A stretch of DNA of 64,000 nt from Solea solea (Eukaryota > Chordata > Actinopteri > Pleuronectiformes > Soleidae). Positions 21,090 through 34,269 of the stretch are shown one piece after another. Each line of letters starts with the position of its first letter. The first letter of the stretch is position 1. Where the stretch lies: NCBI RefSeq assembly GCF_958295425.1, contig NC_081149.1:8871654-8935653 (forward strand), read 5' to 3'. The notes under the pieces are model-generated. The model saw nothing but the letters and a program-made list of their open reading frames with translations, had not been told where the DNA came from and searched no databases. Made by a program: the position numbers and the translations under genes.

Positions 21090-21180
21090 CAAACTTTCAG
21101 CACTGAAGAAGCCTCCAGAGCGAGAGGTGAAAAGAAAAGTCCAGTTGTTCCAGTGACCTTTAAGAGCAGCTTAGGTCTTA
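21090..21180 (+). repeat. 'actgaagaagc...gaggtgaaa' repeat fragment
   Basis: 'actgaagaagcctccagagc' + 'gagaggtgaaa' + 'agtccagttgttccagtgac' + 'ctttaag' matches a very common teleost 3' repeat block. It overlaps an open forward frame (21006-21530) that I consider spurious. Confidence 0.5.
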
Positions 21181-22310
21181 ATGGGTTAAGAAAGGGAATA
21201 AAGGTGAATGGAGATAATGTAGGGTCTGCATTAGTGTGTCACAGAGACCTTTCAGGCCTTTCTTGTCACCCAGTGATGGTCTCTTCTGGTTGCATAAACA
21301 AAAGGGTGCTGACCACACTTGCACTAGGATTCTCTGCATCTACAATATCTGCATTATCCTGTTCTTGTGAAACAAAAAAGTCCGTACGAGTTTCACCTTG
21401 TGTTTTAGTTGTACCCAAAATAGCAGCAGTGCCTGCACCTCTTGTTTGTAACGTTCAGCAGAAATGGGGCACATGGTGTCACATTAAAATATCCCCGCTT
21501 CCCTCCCTGCACGGGACAGCAGGAGTCTAAACATAGGAGATGCAGATCATGTTGCAGCGCTCTAATCCCCACAGAGGTTGTGTTTTGTTCCGTGGACATG
21601 TTTTTGCTGTTATCATGAAACATTAAATGCCGCAGGTGCGAGTGAACGCTTGTAAGAGCCTGGAACAAGTTGAACTGCGTCACTCGCACGCTTTGCCAGA
21701 GTGGGATGGAGTGCCTTTCATGCAAGGAACATTTCAAATACTTGATATATTTTAAATGCTGGGCTTGAGACTCAATTCTGGCAACCGAGTTACTTCACAA
21801 ACGGTGCTGGACTTAAGCAGTTGAGATGCTTGAAAGAATGAGATAGTTACTCATTAAATGAAAGTGGGAGGGAAATGGAAAAAAAAGAAGCTTTCTTCTT
21901 ATTCAAACAGTTTTCTCATTCCTTCATCTCTCTGCACTTTCTGGTTTTATTCCTCGGTATCAGGAACAAAGCCGATATAGGGGACAGTTGAGAGCAGATT
22001 CTGTTCTTTTGCTCTTCTTCTTCTTCAACTGCAAACAAGTCACTGTTTTCTCTCCTTTGAGGACAAGTTTCCCCTCCTCATTTTCCCTAAAAGGAGCTAT
22101 ACCCTTCCCACGTTACGGCACACTAATGTACAGGTAATGACTTGCAACGGTCTGAAAAAGCACACGCAGACAATTTAAAACGATGGATTTTCCTTCACGG
22201 AGACCGCTGTGACTACAAACATTGCATATGAAATTCTCGCAAGAGTCCAAAAATCGCTGTCATAAGCTATTAGAGCAGTGAGTATGAAAAGGTCAGATCT
22301 GTTTTCCCCT
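21181..22310. other. Intron, no gene seen
   Basis: No repeat or exon recognised with confidence. Confidence 0.5.
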
Positions 22311-22334
22311 GATATATCTATAGATATATATCTG

Positions 22335-22381
<47 letters not shown>
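22311..22381. repeat. (TA)n / (GATATA) microsatellite
   Basis: About 70 bp of TA with a few GATA and TGTA interruptions. It is self-complementary and could extrude as a cruciform. Confidence 0.95.
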
Positions 22382-22572
22382 CACACGGCTTATGAAACAT
22401 AACCCCGCCAGTGTTCAATAGGATCAACATGGGCAGCAGAGAGAAGCACACAGTGCACAGAGTGCGTTTTCTGGATTGTACTGAGCAATAGGTGGAAAGA
22501 GTGAGAGGAAAATGGCGGTGCTTGAATTAACTCGACGTGTTCTCCAGGTTTTCTTTTGTGCGGCGCTCACTC

Positions 22573-22601
22573 GGTTGTTGTTGTTGTTGTTGTTGTTGTT
22601 G
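22573..22601 (+). repeat. (TTG)n microsatellite
   Basis: About nine perfect TTG units. Confidence 0.95.
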
Positions 22602-24559
22602 CCGGTGCTAGTGAGTCACTCATTGTTCATCATTTTAGCAGCAAGGAGAGGATATAATGGATGTCAGTGTGATGTTTGACCTTGTTCAGTAACAGTCGGG
22701 AGCGCAGTTGGGGAATCGGGGTCGTAATCAGCGGCAGAGCCGGGGTTTTGGCCTGTAGGTTACAACAATGTGTTCCCTCTTTTTATTTTGGACTCAGGTC
22801 TTTTTTTTGTTCAGATTATTGATAATTGTTGTTTAGGGCAGGATGGTTATGAGGGTTTTTCCTGCAGGTACTGCAGCTTCCTCTCTCTGTTCAAAGACAT
22901 GCAGATTGGTGTTTGGTTAATTAAATATGAGCGTCTTGTAATTAGTTGGTGAACCTGTCCAGACTAGTGTGCCTTACCTTTCTCCAGCTGAAATAGGCTC
23001 TCCCGAAGATAACGGATGCATGGACCGTTGTTGTTGTCGTCAAAGTCTAACCACCTTGATTTGGCATCTAAGTGTGATGACATTTGCTATTTGGCACTAA
23101 ACACAGTTTCTATTAGTTTTACAGCCCCATTTAAATAAATAAATAAATAAATAAATAAATGAATATATCATGGTCTGTCCCTGATGTTGTGCCATTCAGT
23201 GCATTTCCCTGGCAAACTGAAATGTTTGACCTTCTGCCAGTGTCTGAGGACTTGTTATTTAGATCATCCTCTGGGGACCCACCGGAGCCATATATTTGGA
23301 AATCACTGCATGCATGCACACGAAATAACAGACACCTTAGGTTTAGAGAAGCTCATGCGTTCACCAAGCCCTTCATCCCTCCCACAGTTACTAGGAAACA
23401 GGCGGCTCACACAGCCGGCTGTGGAGAATGTGGAGTTGCAGCCACGGAGCAGACCAGCAGTGATTATTAGAAGTGAGGATCCATGGATTAAGGCTGCACA
23501 AAAAAAAAAGAATGCATGCAATAATGTCCTCAAATATGTTGGGGGGGGTCAGTTCATCGACACCACAACACGCAACAGATCACATATTATCTCCCCCTTC
23601 TGTACTTCACAGCCACACACAGAGCATCTTCTTGCTCATGGGTTTGGTGAAATTCTTTTGCCTGAAAACATCCCCGTCTCAGTGTCTGACATTGTAAATT
23701 GGTGCACCCTCTGGCGTGACAAATGTGTCCGCTACCCTAATGACTCCACTTTGCCATGAGAGCGCCTTCACACTGATAAACAACGCGTTACACTCATTCA
23801 GCATGCATGTTGTGCCGCGCCGCCATACATCAAACAACTGCTTTTCCAGCAGGAGTTTGGAAAATAAGCACAGCGTGCTGACCTTGTAATCCTTCTTTAC
23901 ATGTGCTGCTGTGGATTTGACTGCCTTTATTTTGTGTACGGGCGGATCTAAAGCAGGTTTTTGACACAGAGGTGAGTGCGGTAGTTTGGCTCACTCCACC
24001 TGCTCCATTTGGTTTAGCAGATGTGTGTTTTTTTTTTTTATTGGCACAAAAAATGGGAGCTGGCTGGTGTTTCATCTTTTCTTTCCTTTTCCATTCTGCC
24101 TGTGGACACACCAGGGTGCCAAAGGCCATCATGGTAAAATATCAGCTGCACCTTGAAGACAGAATCCAGTACGGCTGAACGATTTTATATAAATATCTAA
24201 ATTGTGTGTAAAATTCGTGCAGCTCTGTGAGAAACAAAGATGTTTTCTTCAGTCTAGCATGTGATGATGTGTATAGGTCAGGACAATTTCATCTAAAATG
24301 GTCACGCATTTTTGCTTTAGCCCTCTCATGACCATCATGATAATCACGCCGTCTGGATGTATTTTGATTTTATGAGTGAGTGCTTCTTTCTGCCCCCTTG
24401 AAGATAACTTTCACTTTCAATATTTGGCAGTTATTCAATCGTTTAGGAATTACGGTACTGAGAAGCTGACGCCACAAACGTGTGACACCCTGGTGGTGAA
24501 TCTTGTCTGTGATTGGACGATCGTTCCGCGGAAGTCCTGAGCTCCCATGAGCACAAAGC
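22602..24559. other. Intron, no gene seen
   Basis: Contains an (AAAT)n tract at 23132-23161. A 191-codon open frame at 23184-23759 has no recognisable domain. The 'acggctgaacgatttt' start at 24171 resembles a repeat terminus but could not be delimited. Confidence 0.45.
23132..23161 (+). repeat. (AAAT)n microsatellite
   Basis: Seven AAAT units. Confidence 0.95.
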
Positions 24560-24640
24560 TCTATTTATCTGCTTTTCTGGTATCCAGCCATGAGGGTCGA
24601 GGGGGCGGGGTCACACCCTGGACAGATCGCCAGTCTTTGA
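24560..24640 (-). mobile_element. L2-like LINE 3'-tail fragment
   Basis: 'gcttttctggtatccagcca', then 'gagggtcgagggggcggggt' and 'cacaccctggacagatcgcc' match the reverse strand of the common tail (accctgaaaaggataagcgg..., ...gcgacctgtccagggtgt). Confidence 0.55.
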
Positions 24641-24735
24641 ATTTTAGGAGTTACAGTAATGATGGTAACAGAAGGGTCTAGAAATATTGTGCCTTCTTGC
24701 CATATTGCCATATTCGATCAATTGTTCAGCCCCAG

Positions 24736-24790
24736 TAGGGCTGCAACTAATCATTATATTCATAATCGATTTATCTGTTGATGGTGTAGT
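24736..24790 (+). mobile_element. 5' fragment of the 'gggctgcaacta' TIR repeat
   Basis: TAGGGCTGCAACTAATCATT followed by 'atattcataatcgatttatc' + 'tg'. Same start as 34270. Confidence 0.55.
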
Positions 24791-24799
24791 CAGTCATAA

Positions 24800-27700
24800 G
24801 CTTGACTTAGCTAAGTGTTGCTTGGGGAGCCTCAGTGAGAGGCTCCAGAGTCGCAGCGAGGTTCGTGCAGCCCAGTCCGCTCCCTCCCACTACCAAAAAA
24901 AACATGCTTCACTGATGGAAAAGAGGACACAGAAAGGTCAGCGCCTGTCATTTAGACCCTTTATTATGCATTGAGTTAAATATTGCCTGGCAAGCATTGA
25001 TGGATTATGTCACACCGTGGCCACACCCCAAGTCCCTCGTCTCAAGGCTCTTTTGAGGACAATTTGCAAGTCATTGTGTCTCCTTGCATCTTTTAGTAGA
25101 CATTGTATCTATGTTTTTAGTATCTCAGCAACTCTTTGAGGTTATTCCGGCTCTGTTTTTGTTTATTTGTGTGTCTTTGGCGTCTTTATGCATCTCCTAA
25201 AGTGGCGATACAGCTTCCTATTCTCGTTCATTCATCTGTTGAAGCAGCAGTGTCATTTCAATGCCGTCAGAGATGGGATTTTTATTATCTTTTTATTCTT
25301 TTTAAAATCGCCTCCCTGGCCATTTGGGTTGTGATGGCTTCAGGTTGCGCGGGCAGTGTTTGGGCGTCCGATCATTTCACCAGCGTCATCTCGAGGATTT
25401 CTTAAACAATCGGACGTGTCACTGACACTCTGAAACAAAGCTTCAAATATTCATACCTTCACAGAATTATTAATGCACCGTGAGCTCTGGGGGGGGTGAG
25501 TTTGAATTTTACTGGTTTCATTAAACACATTTTTCTCCCAGCTGTTTCTCAGATGTGGAAACGGTTGCACAGGCCACTGTGGACTTTTTTCTCTTTGCTT
25601 TGTGTCCTCCGCGGTATCGTCTTTGAAACCGCACAGCTGCTTTCTTTTTGTCCCCTCTCCACTTTTGTGCGATGTGTCGAGTGCAACTCGGGAACATTTG
25701 AACCACATTTAAATTGGAGATCATTCCTGGCTGCAGTTGAAGTTTTGCTGGGAGAAGTAATAATTATGCGCGGTGCATTTTATACTGTAACACTTTTGGC
25801 CTAACTTTGAATTGTAGACTAATGCTTCCAAGAGAATAAAGGAGCAGACACATTAGGCGTGAGGTACTTAATAAATGCTGACTCTTGGCTGAGTCCAGCA
25901 CAAATTGACAAATTCGTTGTAGCTCACTGGGTTATCATTGACTGTCCCAGTGTTTGTCACAGCACAGTGCTTGTTATAATGTAATCGTATAGGTAATCGA
26001 TGTCAAGTATGGTGATGAGATTTTCGAGGACACAGAGTTGTCGCGTCCTCGTCGCTTTTGCAGAGTGTCTTTGTTTTGAAGATCTGTTCTAGTGTGTGTT
26101 TGTGTGTTGTAGCATGTTCACCACAAAAAAGTGGATTGCACAGCATGCAAATGTGGTGTGTAGGAGAGAGTTTGCACCATGTGCACGCGCAAAGAGGCTC
26201 TCACGGGTCTTCTAGCGTGCTTCTTCACGGCACTCCAGTGTCCTGACTGTAAAACAGCCGACTTTTGACATATTAGGTCATAAAAGGAGTCGTCACCTTA
26301 AGGTTTTTGGCACCTTTTCAGATGTTATCATCGTTTGACTCAATGCTTAAGTGGATTTTCAATTTAGGAGGATAATATTAATCACTAATACTCAAAAGCA
26401 ACGCTAAATAGACTCCGAAGAAGCTGGGATCACTGGTCGTTTACACTTTGCCTCCGTACGGTGCCGGTTTTTCTTTCTGCATTTATTTTCTGGTCTATTT
26501 TTTGGTCCGTGCCCCCAAGTGTGAGAGGGATAGGGAGTATGTGTGTGTAAGTGTGTGCTATGTGTGTGTCTGTCCCCTCTTCTGCTATTTGTGATAATGA
26601 CAGCCGGCTGCGTTTGAATGATTCATAGCTGAATACTAATGAGACATGCTGCAGATGTCTCGCAGAAGCCAAGCTGTGCCCTTTAGGTGTCAGTCAGTCC
26701 TGAGAAACACCGGTCACCCGCACATCTCACTCTCATCAGCCCAAACCAACCAACCAAACCCCCACCACCCCCACCCCCGCACCTCGCACCCCATTATGGA
26801 AAAAATACAACCAAGTCATGCTGCAAGTTTTTCATTTTCTACTCGTTCGGGGCTTAATTTAACCTTTCCAACTTTGTGTGTGTTGTTATGGTAATGTGTG
26901 ACACTCGCACAATGCTCACACGATTGAAAGCAATATGAGGACCAGATTAAAATAGATTAATCATTGCAGCCGGAGCGATGCAGTAGATGAGTTATTTGGG
27001 CAGGCGGTGCAACAAGAACTTACTGGAGAAGGTCACAGGAAGAACATCGGCGTTGTGCAACTGAGTGAGTCCACAGAATTGTCTGTCTAATAACAATAAG
27101 GAGCAGCATTGGCCTTTAAAATGGGTCCTTTGCTCTCACTTTTCTTCTTTTGTCTTGATGGTCATATATACCGGATGCTGCCTGAGCATAGTATGACTCA
27201 GTATTGATTTCTCTTCATTCTGCTGCGTCGGTGGGTGTTTGACGCAGGAGTTTAGAGACACTCGGAGCATTCGCCTATTTGCCCTTTCTTCCGTTTCTCC
27301 ATCCACGCTCTTGTCCGTCCCATCCGCACAGCACCAGATGGACCTGTGTGATTATTCTCTATAGAGCAGCAGGATAGACCAGAGTCTCAGCAGGGTGTTT
27401 TTTTAAATTGTGAAGAAAACATCCTCGTCATTGATTCCAGTGCGCCTTGGAAAACATTACACACATTACACAGTTTGAAAATGTGGAAACTTCCCATTTG
27501 ACTCACGGATGTAAAACTGCTTCTCAAGAGTGGAAGTGAGTTTAAACCAAGAGCATGTTTAAAGTGCTGTTTACAGCTATATAAGTCAGGATCAGCACAT
27601 TCTCAGAGCCTCAAGATGGAGGCTATAGAGTGGCTGCAGAGTGAAGCATATGCATGTGCATATGCAGGCAGGCACCACACTGTGCATACACACAAAGACA

Positions 27701-28114
27701 CGCAGTACTAATGCTTATTCATTCTCATTTTATAGCATTTAATCATTTGGAGGATTTCTTATCTTTCTTTATTTCACATTAGAGTTCTCAATGGGTCGGG
27801 CCGGTACCTCGGGCTTCATTTTTTCAGCTTATAAAACACATTTCTTGCAGGTTGTGAATGATATGTTGTTTGTTGTGAATCATTGCTGTTCACGTGTGAT
27901 GAAGAGTAAATCTGGCTGCCTGCGTAACCCCTGACATTGACCAGAGTATTAATTGACAAAATTGACGTCATGCTGTATTGACGATGACCGTAAGGTAGCG
28001 ATTGAGTCCTCAGGAAAATGTTAAATGATGTTAAATTTGTGTCAATTTTTGTTGTCAATTTCTCAAATATTGAAATATAAACAGACTTATTTTCTTATTT
28101 TTGCAACTTGTGGT
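24800..28114. other. Intron, no gene seen; repeat-poor
   Basis: Few recognisable repeats. There are weak GT runs near 26540-26570, C-rich DNA at 26758-26785 and a homeodomain-motif-bearing stretch at 26590-26655. No convincing exon. Confidence 0.5.
26590..26655. promoter_or_regulatory. Candidate conserved non-coding element
   Basis: 'tgtgataatgacagccggct' then 'gaatgattcatagctgaata' + 'ctaatgagac' packs TAAT/ATGATTC-like homeodomain and AP-1-like motifs in unique DNA. Conservation is not testable here. Confidence 0.15.
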
Positions 28115-28129
28115 GTTGCCCCCTGCTGG
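28115..28129 (-). promoter_or_regulatory. CTCF-like motif
   Basis: The minus strand reads CCAGCAGGGGGCAAC, matching the CTCF core CCASYAGRKGGCRS at all but the last position. Motif evidence only. Confidence 0.35.
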
Positions 28130-31100
28130 TCATTCAATGTCTCAGGCACGTTTGCATTGGCTACTATCTGAACCTGGATAGTACAAGTGGTCATAGAGGA
28201 TTTGAGTGTGACGAGTACATGAGCAGACTCCTTATAAAAAGTCAAAAAAGCTAAAGCATCCTGACAAAAAATGATTGGATGATGTTTTTACAGTCTTCTA
28301 CTAAGGATGGATTTTTTTGTTGTTGCAGATACTCAGTATATGTAGAGTCGACATGTTCTCCTGCCAAGAACAGTTTTGTAGCATTTACAGCCAACATTTT
28401 TTTTCCCCTGCTGCTATGCTTCGCTCTTATAACGCACAATAACTTTCACCAACTTTCCAAGCTTTTCCACCCTCATAATGAGGCAACCAACGTTAATGAA
28501 TTCCAATGTGCGATCCATCTCTGCAGACCACGTAAGTGGAAGCTTGTCAGTGTCATTCCCCAGAGCATCTGTTGTAAATCAGTATAAGTGCAATTAAGAG
28601 ATACTGGGCTTTGACACCTGCATCTGCTTTTTTTCCCCCCGCTTGTATTGAGTTTGTATTTTACTCTGTGTGGAGATCAATTCCCATTTGCCCCGCTCAC
28701 AATTCCAGGCTCCGCTGTGCCAGGTTGCTTCGTCAGTATCACGATCATCACTTTACCCGTTCTTCTCTTAGACATAATTACTTTAATTGGACTGAAGCTA
28801 AAAAGGCGATTTTGTGGTGACTAAAAGGAGATGAGAGGCATTTGGCAGAATTGCTCTGAAAATCCTCTGTTTTCACTCAGATGTATGAATAGGTCCAGGA
28901 GGTCGCGTCTGTGTATTTTCTGCATATGATTTTTGGGATTACAGAGGGTAATTGAGTGTCTTTCTGTAGATCTGACAGCAGGAGGCTTTTTGCTGTAGCC
29001 ATTTTGTGCATATGTGCAGAGCTGGGATGTTTCCGTGCTTCTTTCTCTCCCCCCCCCTCTCGTGCTCTTATTGCCTGTCACTGGCTGCTGGAAATGTAAT
29101 TCACTGTGCACTACAATTCATGTGTCAGGACAGAGATGTGTTTACTATAAATCTGGCTCGGTGGTCAAATCATTACAGTCACATTGATTTTAATCACTTT
29201 CATTGGAGAATCTCTGGCAGATTTCTGCTTTTGTATTCACCCCAGTGTTGTAGAAGAGCAGGTCTGTGGTTACATTACAGCATCATCAGCTTGTATTATT
29301 GATCTGCAGCCTTCTCTATTAAAACCAGACAAGGATGTGCTATTATTATAATAACCAAGACTTATTGAAGAGGCTTGTCTGTGCTTCTGTGATGCGAGGG
29401 GAGGACATGACGTTGGTAAATCTTTTCATTCCTGTAAAAATCCAGAGCTGAGGAGACAAAAAAGTATTAGCCTTTAATTTGTGATAGTCCCCTATATAAA
29501 GACACAACTGTGACTGTGACATCCAGATATATCAGCTGCAGATCTATCAATGACATCGCTGTGTTAAAGTACCAAACCAAACACAGTCTACGGTGTTTAC
29601 CGAAGGCAAGCTATTTACATCGATTTCATACTCGGCTTTCCTGAGGCATTTAGCCCACTAAAGCCAAAGTGATGCTTGGTTTCTCAAGAACATTTCCACT
29701 CACCACAGAGGTGGATATAGATTTGTACTGGCTGTTATCAGACAGCAAGTCTATTCCTCTCGGCAGTTACGTGCCCATTGTCTGGTTTGTCCTGCTTTCT
29801 CTCGTGCACTCGCCTTAACATAAGCATATGTTTGTGACCCACTAGCCTTGCTCTGTGCACCAGTCCCCGGGCCCTTTTTCTGTCATTAAAGAAAAAAAGC
29901 AGTTTTATCATCTGAGTCAGCTCGTGTGTGTCTGTGGACTCCATCTCACAAAGTATCGTCGCAAGTTTCCAGCCAAAACAGTTTCAGTCCTTTTCACACC
30001 CGGTGCCCACATTGTGTAGGTAGCAAATGCAAAGTGCGACCGTGGGTGTGTTGGTCTTAAAATGAGGTGTGGCTGAGTGTTTTGTTGGCGCTTTGCTATA
30101 CTGAGGGCGGCAGAAAGCCGCTGCGCCATTGACAAATAAGATCCTGGTCTAAAGTCAACAGCACAGTATTTTAATGGGGGATTAAAATGCACCTACATTC
30201 ACAATGCACGTCCACTCCTCTCCTTCCTCATCAGCCAAGAACCACATACCGATACTTCAGTGAAGGTTCTTGCTACAACCACAGGTTATCTACGTCTGTC
30301 TCAGATGCCTCACGTGCTATGTAACTGGCAAAAGTGGAGATGTACACGTCCTCATGAACTTTGTTTTTAAATTCATCATTTTCTCACAATATGGCAGCCA
30401 ATCGCACTTTACGCTCGTAGTATATCACCCTCATAACACTGCTACTTGCTGGGCAGAAAAATGAGCAGATAATTGGTTATGATTGCCATGAGAAGCGTTG
30501 CGTTTGGATTTAAATGATTATGTTTCACATTTAACTTGTTTTCAGATTTTTTATTTATTTGCTTCAACAATAAAGGTGGAAAAGGATCTTTTTTCTTTTT
30601 TCTTTTTTTTTTACGGTTTAGAGAAGCAGAAAATGTTTCTCTTTGTCATTGTGTTTCATAGCAAATTACGTCACCTCCATAAGATATAAAGTTCATATTT
30701 TACGATTTCCTGTGTAGTCTACGTAATGCTTGAATATAAATCTGTGTAAGAAGAAGATAGTTGAACTGAGAGTCCTTCTTGGCATCGTCTTTCTCGTCCT
30801 TGGCATCCATAACATTGCCTTCATTCCTCGTTCTTGCTCTGTCTTTTACCTCTCCCTCCACCTCTAAACTTTAATGTCACCCATGCACAAACTTCGGAAC
30901 AATGGCGCGCACGTCGTTACAGGGTGGAGCGGCTCTTGACTGAGCAATTCTGGTAGCACCTTGGCCCCGCTAGCGCTGTCTCTGCAATCACGCTCCCACC
31001 GAGGGCGGCCTTTTCATCTCAAGCCTTTCACAGAAATCTTTCAGATGAAGAAAGCGAGTGATGGAACGAGCGAGATCAAGGGAGAGAGAAAGTGCAGAGG

Positions 31101-31220
31101 AAAGGAGAGGGGAAGTGCTTCGGCAGCCTCCAGCGCTTGTCTCCCTTCTTGTCTTTGAATAGGCACGCTGCTCATGAAGAGCGCAGATGTTGAATGTATA
31201 GACGAAGTAGTGGGGTGTGT
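28130..31220. other. Intron, no gene seen
   Basis: No repeat family or exon recognised. 29085-29300 is rich in ATTA-type motifs (see findings). Confidence 0.5.
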
Positions 31221-31221
31221 T

Positions 31222-31240
31222 TGTGTGTGTGTGTGTGTGT
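31222..31240 (+). repeat. (TG)n microsatellite
   Basis: Nine TG units. Confidence 0.92.
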
Positions 31241-31460
31241 ATATGCACTCTCATTGTGTGTGCTCACTGTGTAAACAGTTAGCCGTCCTGTTAAGGCCTC
31301 TGCTACATCAGTGTCTCTTATAAACATGACCGCTGAGGCGTAAAGTTATTGTGGGTGGAGAATGTGTCGTGGATAGCGTTACAGTGCAGTGCATTAAAGT
31401 ACAGCACTGAGATGCATCACTGAGTTAGCTCCAGCTGAGGAAGGTTGATCACGTGGATAG

Positions 31461-31582
31461 CGGGAAGTCTGCTGGCTGGTACAGGTGGGAGATGTACGGT
31501 GAGGACTACCAGGTGTTTGTGTCTGATGGCCAGACAGTTGGGCCGGTGTGGGTGTTGGGACCCGGACGTCCTGCTGCAGGAG
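31461..31582 (+). other. Candidate exon with strong donor, unidentified
   Basis: The open forward frame reads ...GWYRWEMYGEDYQVFVSD, then GQTVGPVWVLGPGRPAAGG. It has unusually coding-like composition, and it ends at a near-perfect donor GCAGGAG|GTAAGC (GT at 31583). Upstream acceptors are weak (candidates ending 31460 or 31484, with poor pyrimidine tracts). I do not recognise the peptide; it may come from a mobile element or be chance. Confidence 0.22.
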
Positions 31583-31589
31583 GTAAGCA

Positions 31590-32863
31590 AGCATGTGTAG
31601 CCGCAGGGATCCATTTCACTCACGATCGGGTGCCACCAGCTTGTTTTGAAATGTTACCACTTGAAATAAACAGAAACCTTCACCTGTTTGATCTTCAGGA
31701 GAATTCTGCGCTCACTAGCTCTTTCTCCTTTCTTTTCCACCAAAAACTTTGGTCTTTCTTTGCCACTGTCATGTTTGTTAGTTTTTGCTTTGTGTAGCAT
31801 TTATCTAAAACAAACAACTGGCATGCTGTGTTGCCTCTCATAAATCATTTAGGCCTACTTTGTCTGCCAAGTGGAGCCTGGGAGAACATTTCACGCAATG
31901 AGTGTGACACATTTTTTGCTTCCGCATTCTCTTTGCTCCTGAGTTTCGTGGCCCCTGCTGTCTCTGTCATTTCTGCATGATTGTGTGTAAATGTGACGTG
32001 GTCTGTCTTCCGTGCTTTGGCAACTGCGAGATAATTTCATGTCCATGAGAATATTTTTGACGCTTGAATAGAATTGAGGAGAGGCTGTAAAAATCCGAGC
32101 TGTGATTGATCATTGGAGAAGGGATGGGGAAGGGATGTACAACTCCCCGTTTTCCTCCCCTTCATTTTTAAGTCACCATCTGCCTCCCTTTCTCTCAAAG
32201 GCCTATATTAGACAGGCAGGGAGGCTAATTAGCCTGTTCAATCCCATTCAGAATGTTCAAAAGACCTTGAAGTGAATAGAAAACTGCTGGATTGAGTACT
32301 GACAGGTGGCAGAAGAAATGAGAAAACTATTGTGTCACCCTCTACCATCACAATGATCAATATGACAAATGTCAGAGAAAGTTACAAGCTCATGTCACTT
32401 AATGTGCCTCTCTACGTTAAGCCCTGAGTTATTCTTCCACCTGAGTGTCCAAAGACATCTGCTATGGTCCAGGTCACATAAATGTCATCATCTGCCAATG
32501 TCTGCAGTGATCCACACGGACACCTTTCCAGTCCAGTTTGTGGCAAGTTATTTTTGGTCTACACAATAAAGAACTTGGTAACCTTGGACGATTGCTCAAG
32601 GTGTGGCGATGAGGTCATGGTGTACAACACTTGGCTCCAAGAATACAAGGAAATACAGATTCCTGGATTGGTATGTTAGATCGAGTAAGGAAGCACACCG
32701 TGGACACGGATGACCCAGACCCTACCATATGCATAGTCTTTCTGTTTGCAGGGTGAGCCTCAGCAGGAAGTAAGGACTCTGTTTCAGTGGAAGTCTCTGG
32801 GAAAGTTGGGGAGGTAATGGTGTCACTTTTGTAAACCATGTTCCCATTTAGGGCCCAGGTTTG
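31590..32863. other. Intron, no gene seen
   Basis: No repeat family recognised. 32170-32300 contains clustered TAATTAG-type sites. Confidence 0.5.
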
Positions 32864-33100
32864 TGACCTGGTCAGAACAAGGGACTTTCTGCATGGAGTT
32901 TCCATGTTCTCCCCGTGTGTGTACGGGTTTTCTCCGGGTTCTCTGGTTTCCTCCCACAGTCCAAACACATGCAGATTTGGGTATTTTTGGGCAAATTGGA
33001 CACTCTAAATTAACCGTAGATGTGAGAGTGAGAGTGGCCCTGTGATGGACTGGTGACCTGTCCCACCTTTTGCCCTATGTCAACTTGGATTGGCACCATT
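32864..33100 (+). mobile_element. L2-like LINE 3' tail, best copy in window
   Basis: In order: 'actttctgcatggagtttcc', 'atgttctccccgtgtgtgta', 'cgggttttctccgggttctc', 'tggtttcctcccacagtcca', 'acactctaaattaaccgtag', 'ctgtgatggactggtgacct' and 'gccctatgtcaacttggatt'. This is the canonical teleost tail that I associate with L2/Maui-type LINEs. Diverged and without coding capacity. Confidence 0.75.
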
Positions 33101-34269
33101 GCACATCTGGGAACCTCTGGTTACAGAAAGTGCTAGTGAAATGTCAAAATGGGAGTTTGTTGTGCACCCGCTAGACTATGTCCCTAATAGTCTGTGCTCT
33201 ATGCATTGATGAATAAAGATGTGAATTTGAGCTCACCATAAAGTGCAGCCACATATGAATCTCTGTGAGTGCTAGATTTGAACCACTATATTCTGGGCGC
33301 ACGGGGAGGAAGTATGATGGTAATGATTTCCACCTCTGCGGCACGACAATCAGACGCTGATAATTAGTTCTGCCATTATAGCACTCTCAATCAAGCGGAA
33401 TTCTCTGCAGCTATGAGCTGTGATTTCAGACAGTGTGGATGTGTGTTTGTGCATTGGTGTGACACTTCTGCTGTGACTTTTTTAGATTATGACTATGACA
33501 ATCATTAATCCTGATTATCAGCCTTGAGTATTCTAGTTCTATCAACTATCTAAGATCTTGTTAAATGAAACAATCTATTTTTTTTTATTATGAAACTGGC
33601 ACAGCTGAGGAAACGTGTTTTCACACATCATCACAGTGATGTAAAACATATTGTGCAGGCCTCAGTTTTACTAGTTTATTTTTGAACAATTAAGGAAACA
33701 ATTGCCTCGGTTAACTGTCAGTCATCATCTGGGTGACAGACAGAGCGATGTCCCTTTTGTGCGTTCGACAAAGTGGAGCAGGGCAGGGAAAAAAAATGAG
33801 ATGGATGTGGGAGACGGTGAGAAGGATGGCAGGAGTGTGCACGATTGAGATAAGCAACAGAAAGACGGGGAGCCAGGCAGAAGTCCTCTCCCACACACTG
33901 GGACCCCAGAGATATCTCCCACAGAAGCGGCGAAGCTCACTGCAGTTGCACTGTCACGCAAGGACATATGAAGGACACCGAGGCAGGGAGAGACAGAGAG
34001 CCGAGGATGGCAGCAGGCGCTCAAAATGAGCAGAAGAGACAAAGGAAAAAGAAAAAAAGACACCTTCCATGGAATGATATCACTGTTAGCTCATGTCCTC
34101 CATCATAAAAACCTATTATCACCGAGTTCAGAGGACAATTTGAAAAGTAATACCATCCTCTTTTTTACAAACCCGAACAAAAGCACTGTGCTCTAATTCA
34201 ACAGTAGGTCTGTATAGTATTAGACTCTCTGCTTGAATTATGGCTCTTAAATGTGGCGTGATGTGCCAT
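33101..34269. other. Intron, no gene seen
   Basis: Purine-rich stretch at 33780-34055. No exon or repeat family recognised. Confidence 0.5.

Noticed and set aside
21006..21530. 174-codon open frame on the + strand
   Set aside because: Its 5' part lies in two interspersed repeats and the rest has no family signature.
23184..23759. 191-codon open frame on the + strand
   Set aside because: No recognisable motif, no splice signals around it, and competing open frames in the same interval; consistent with chance.
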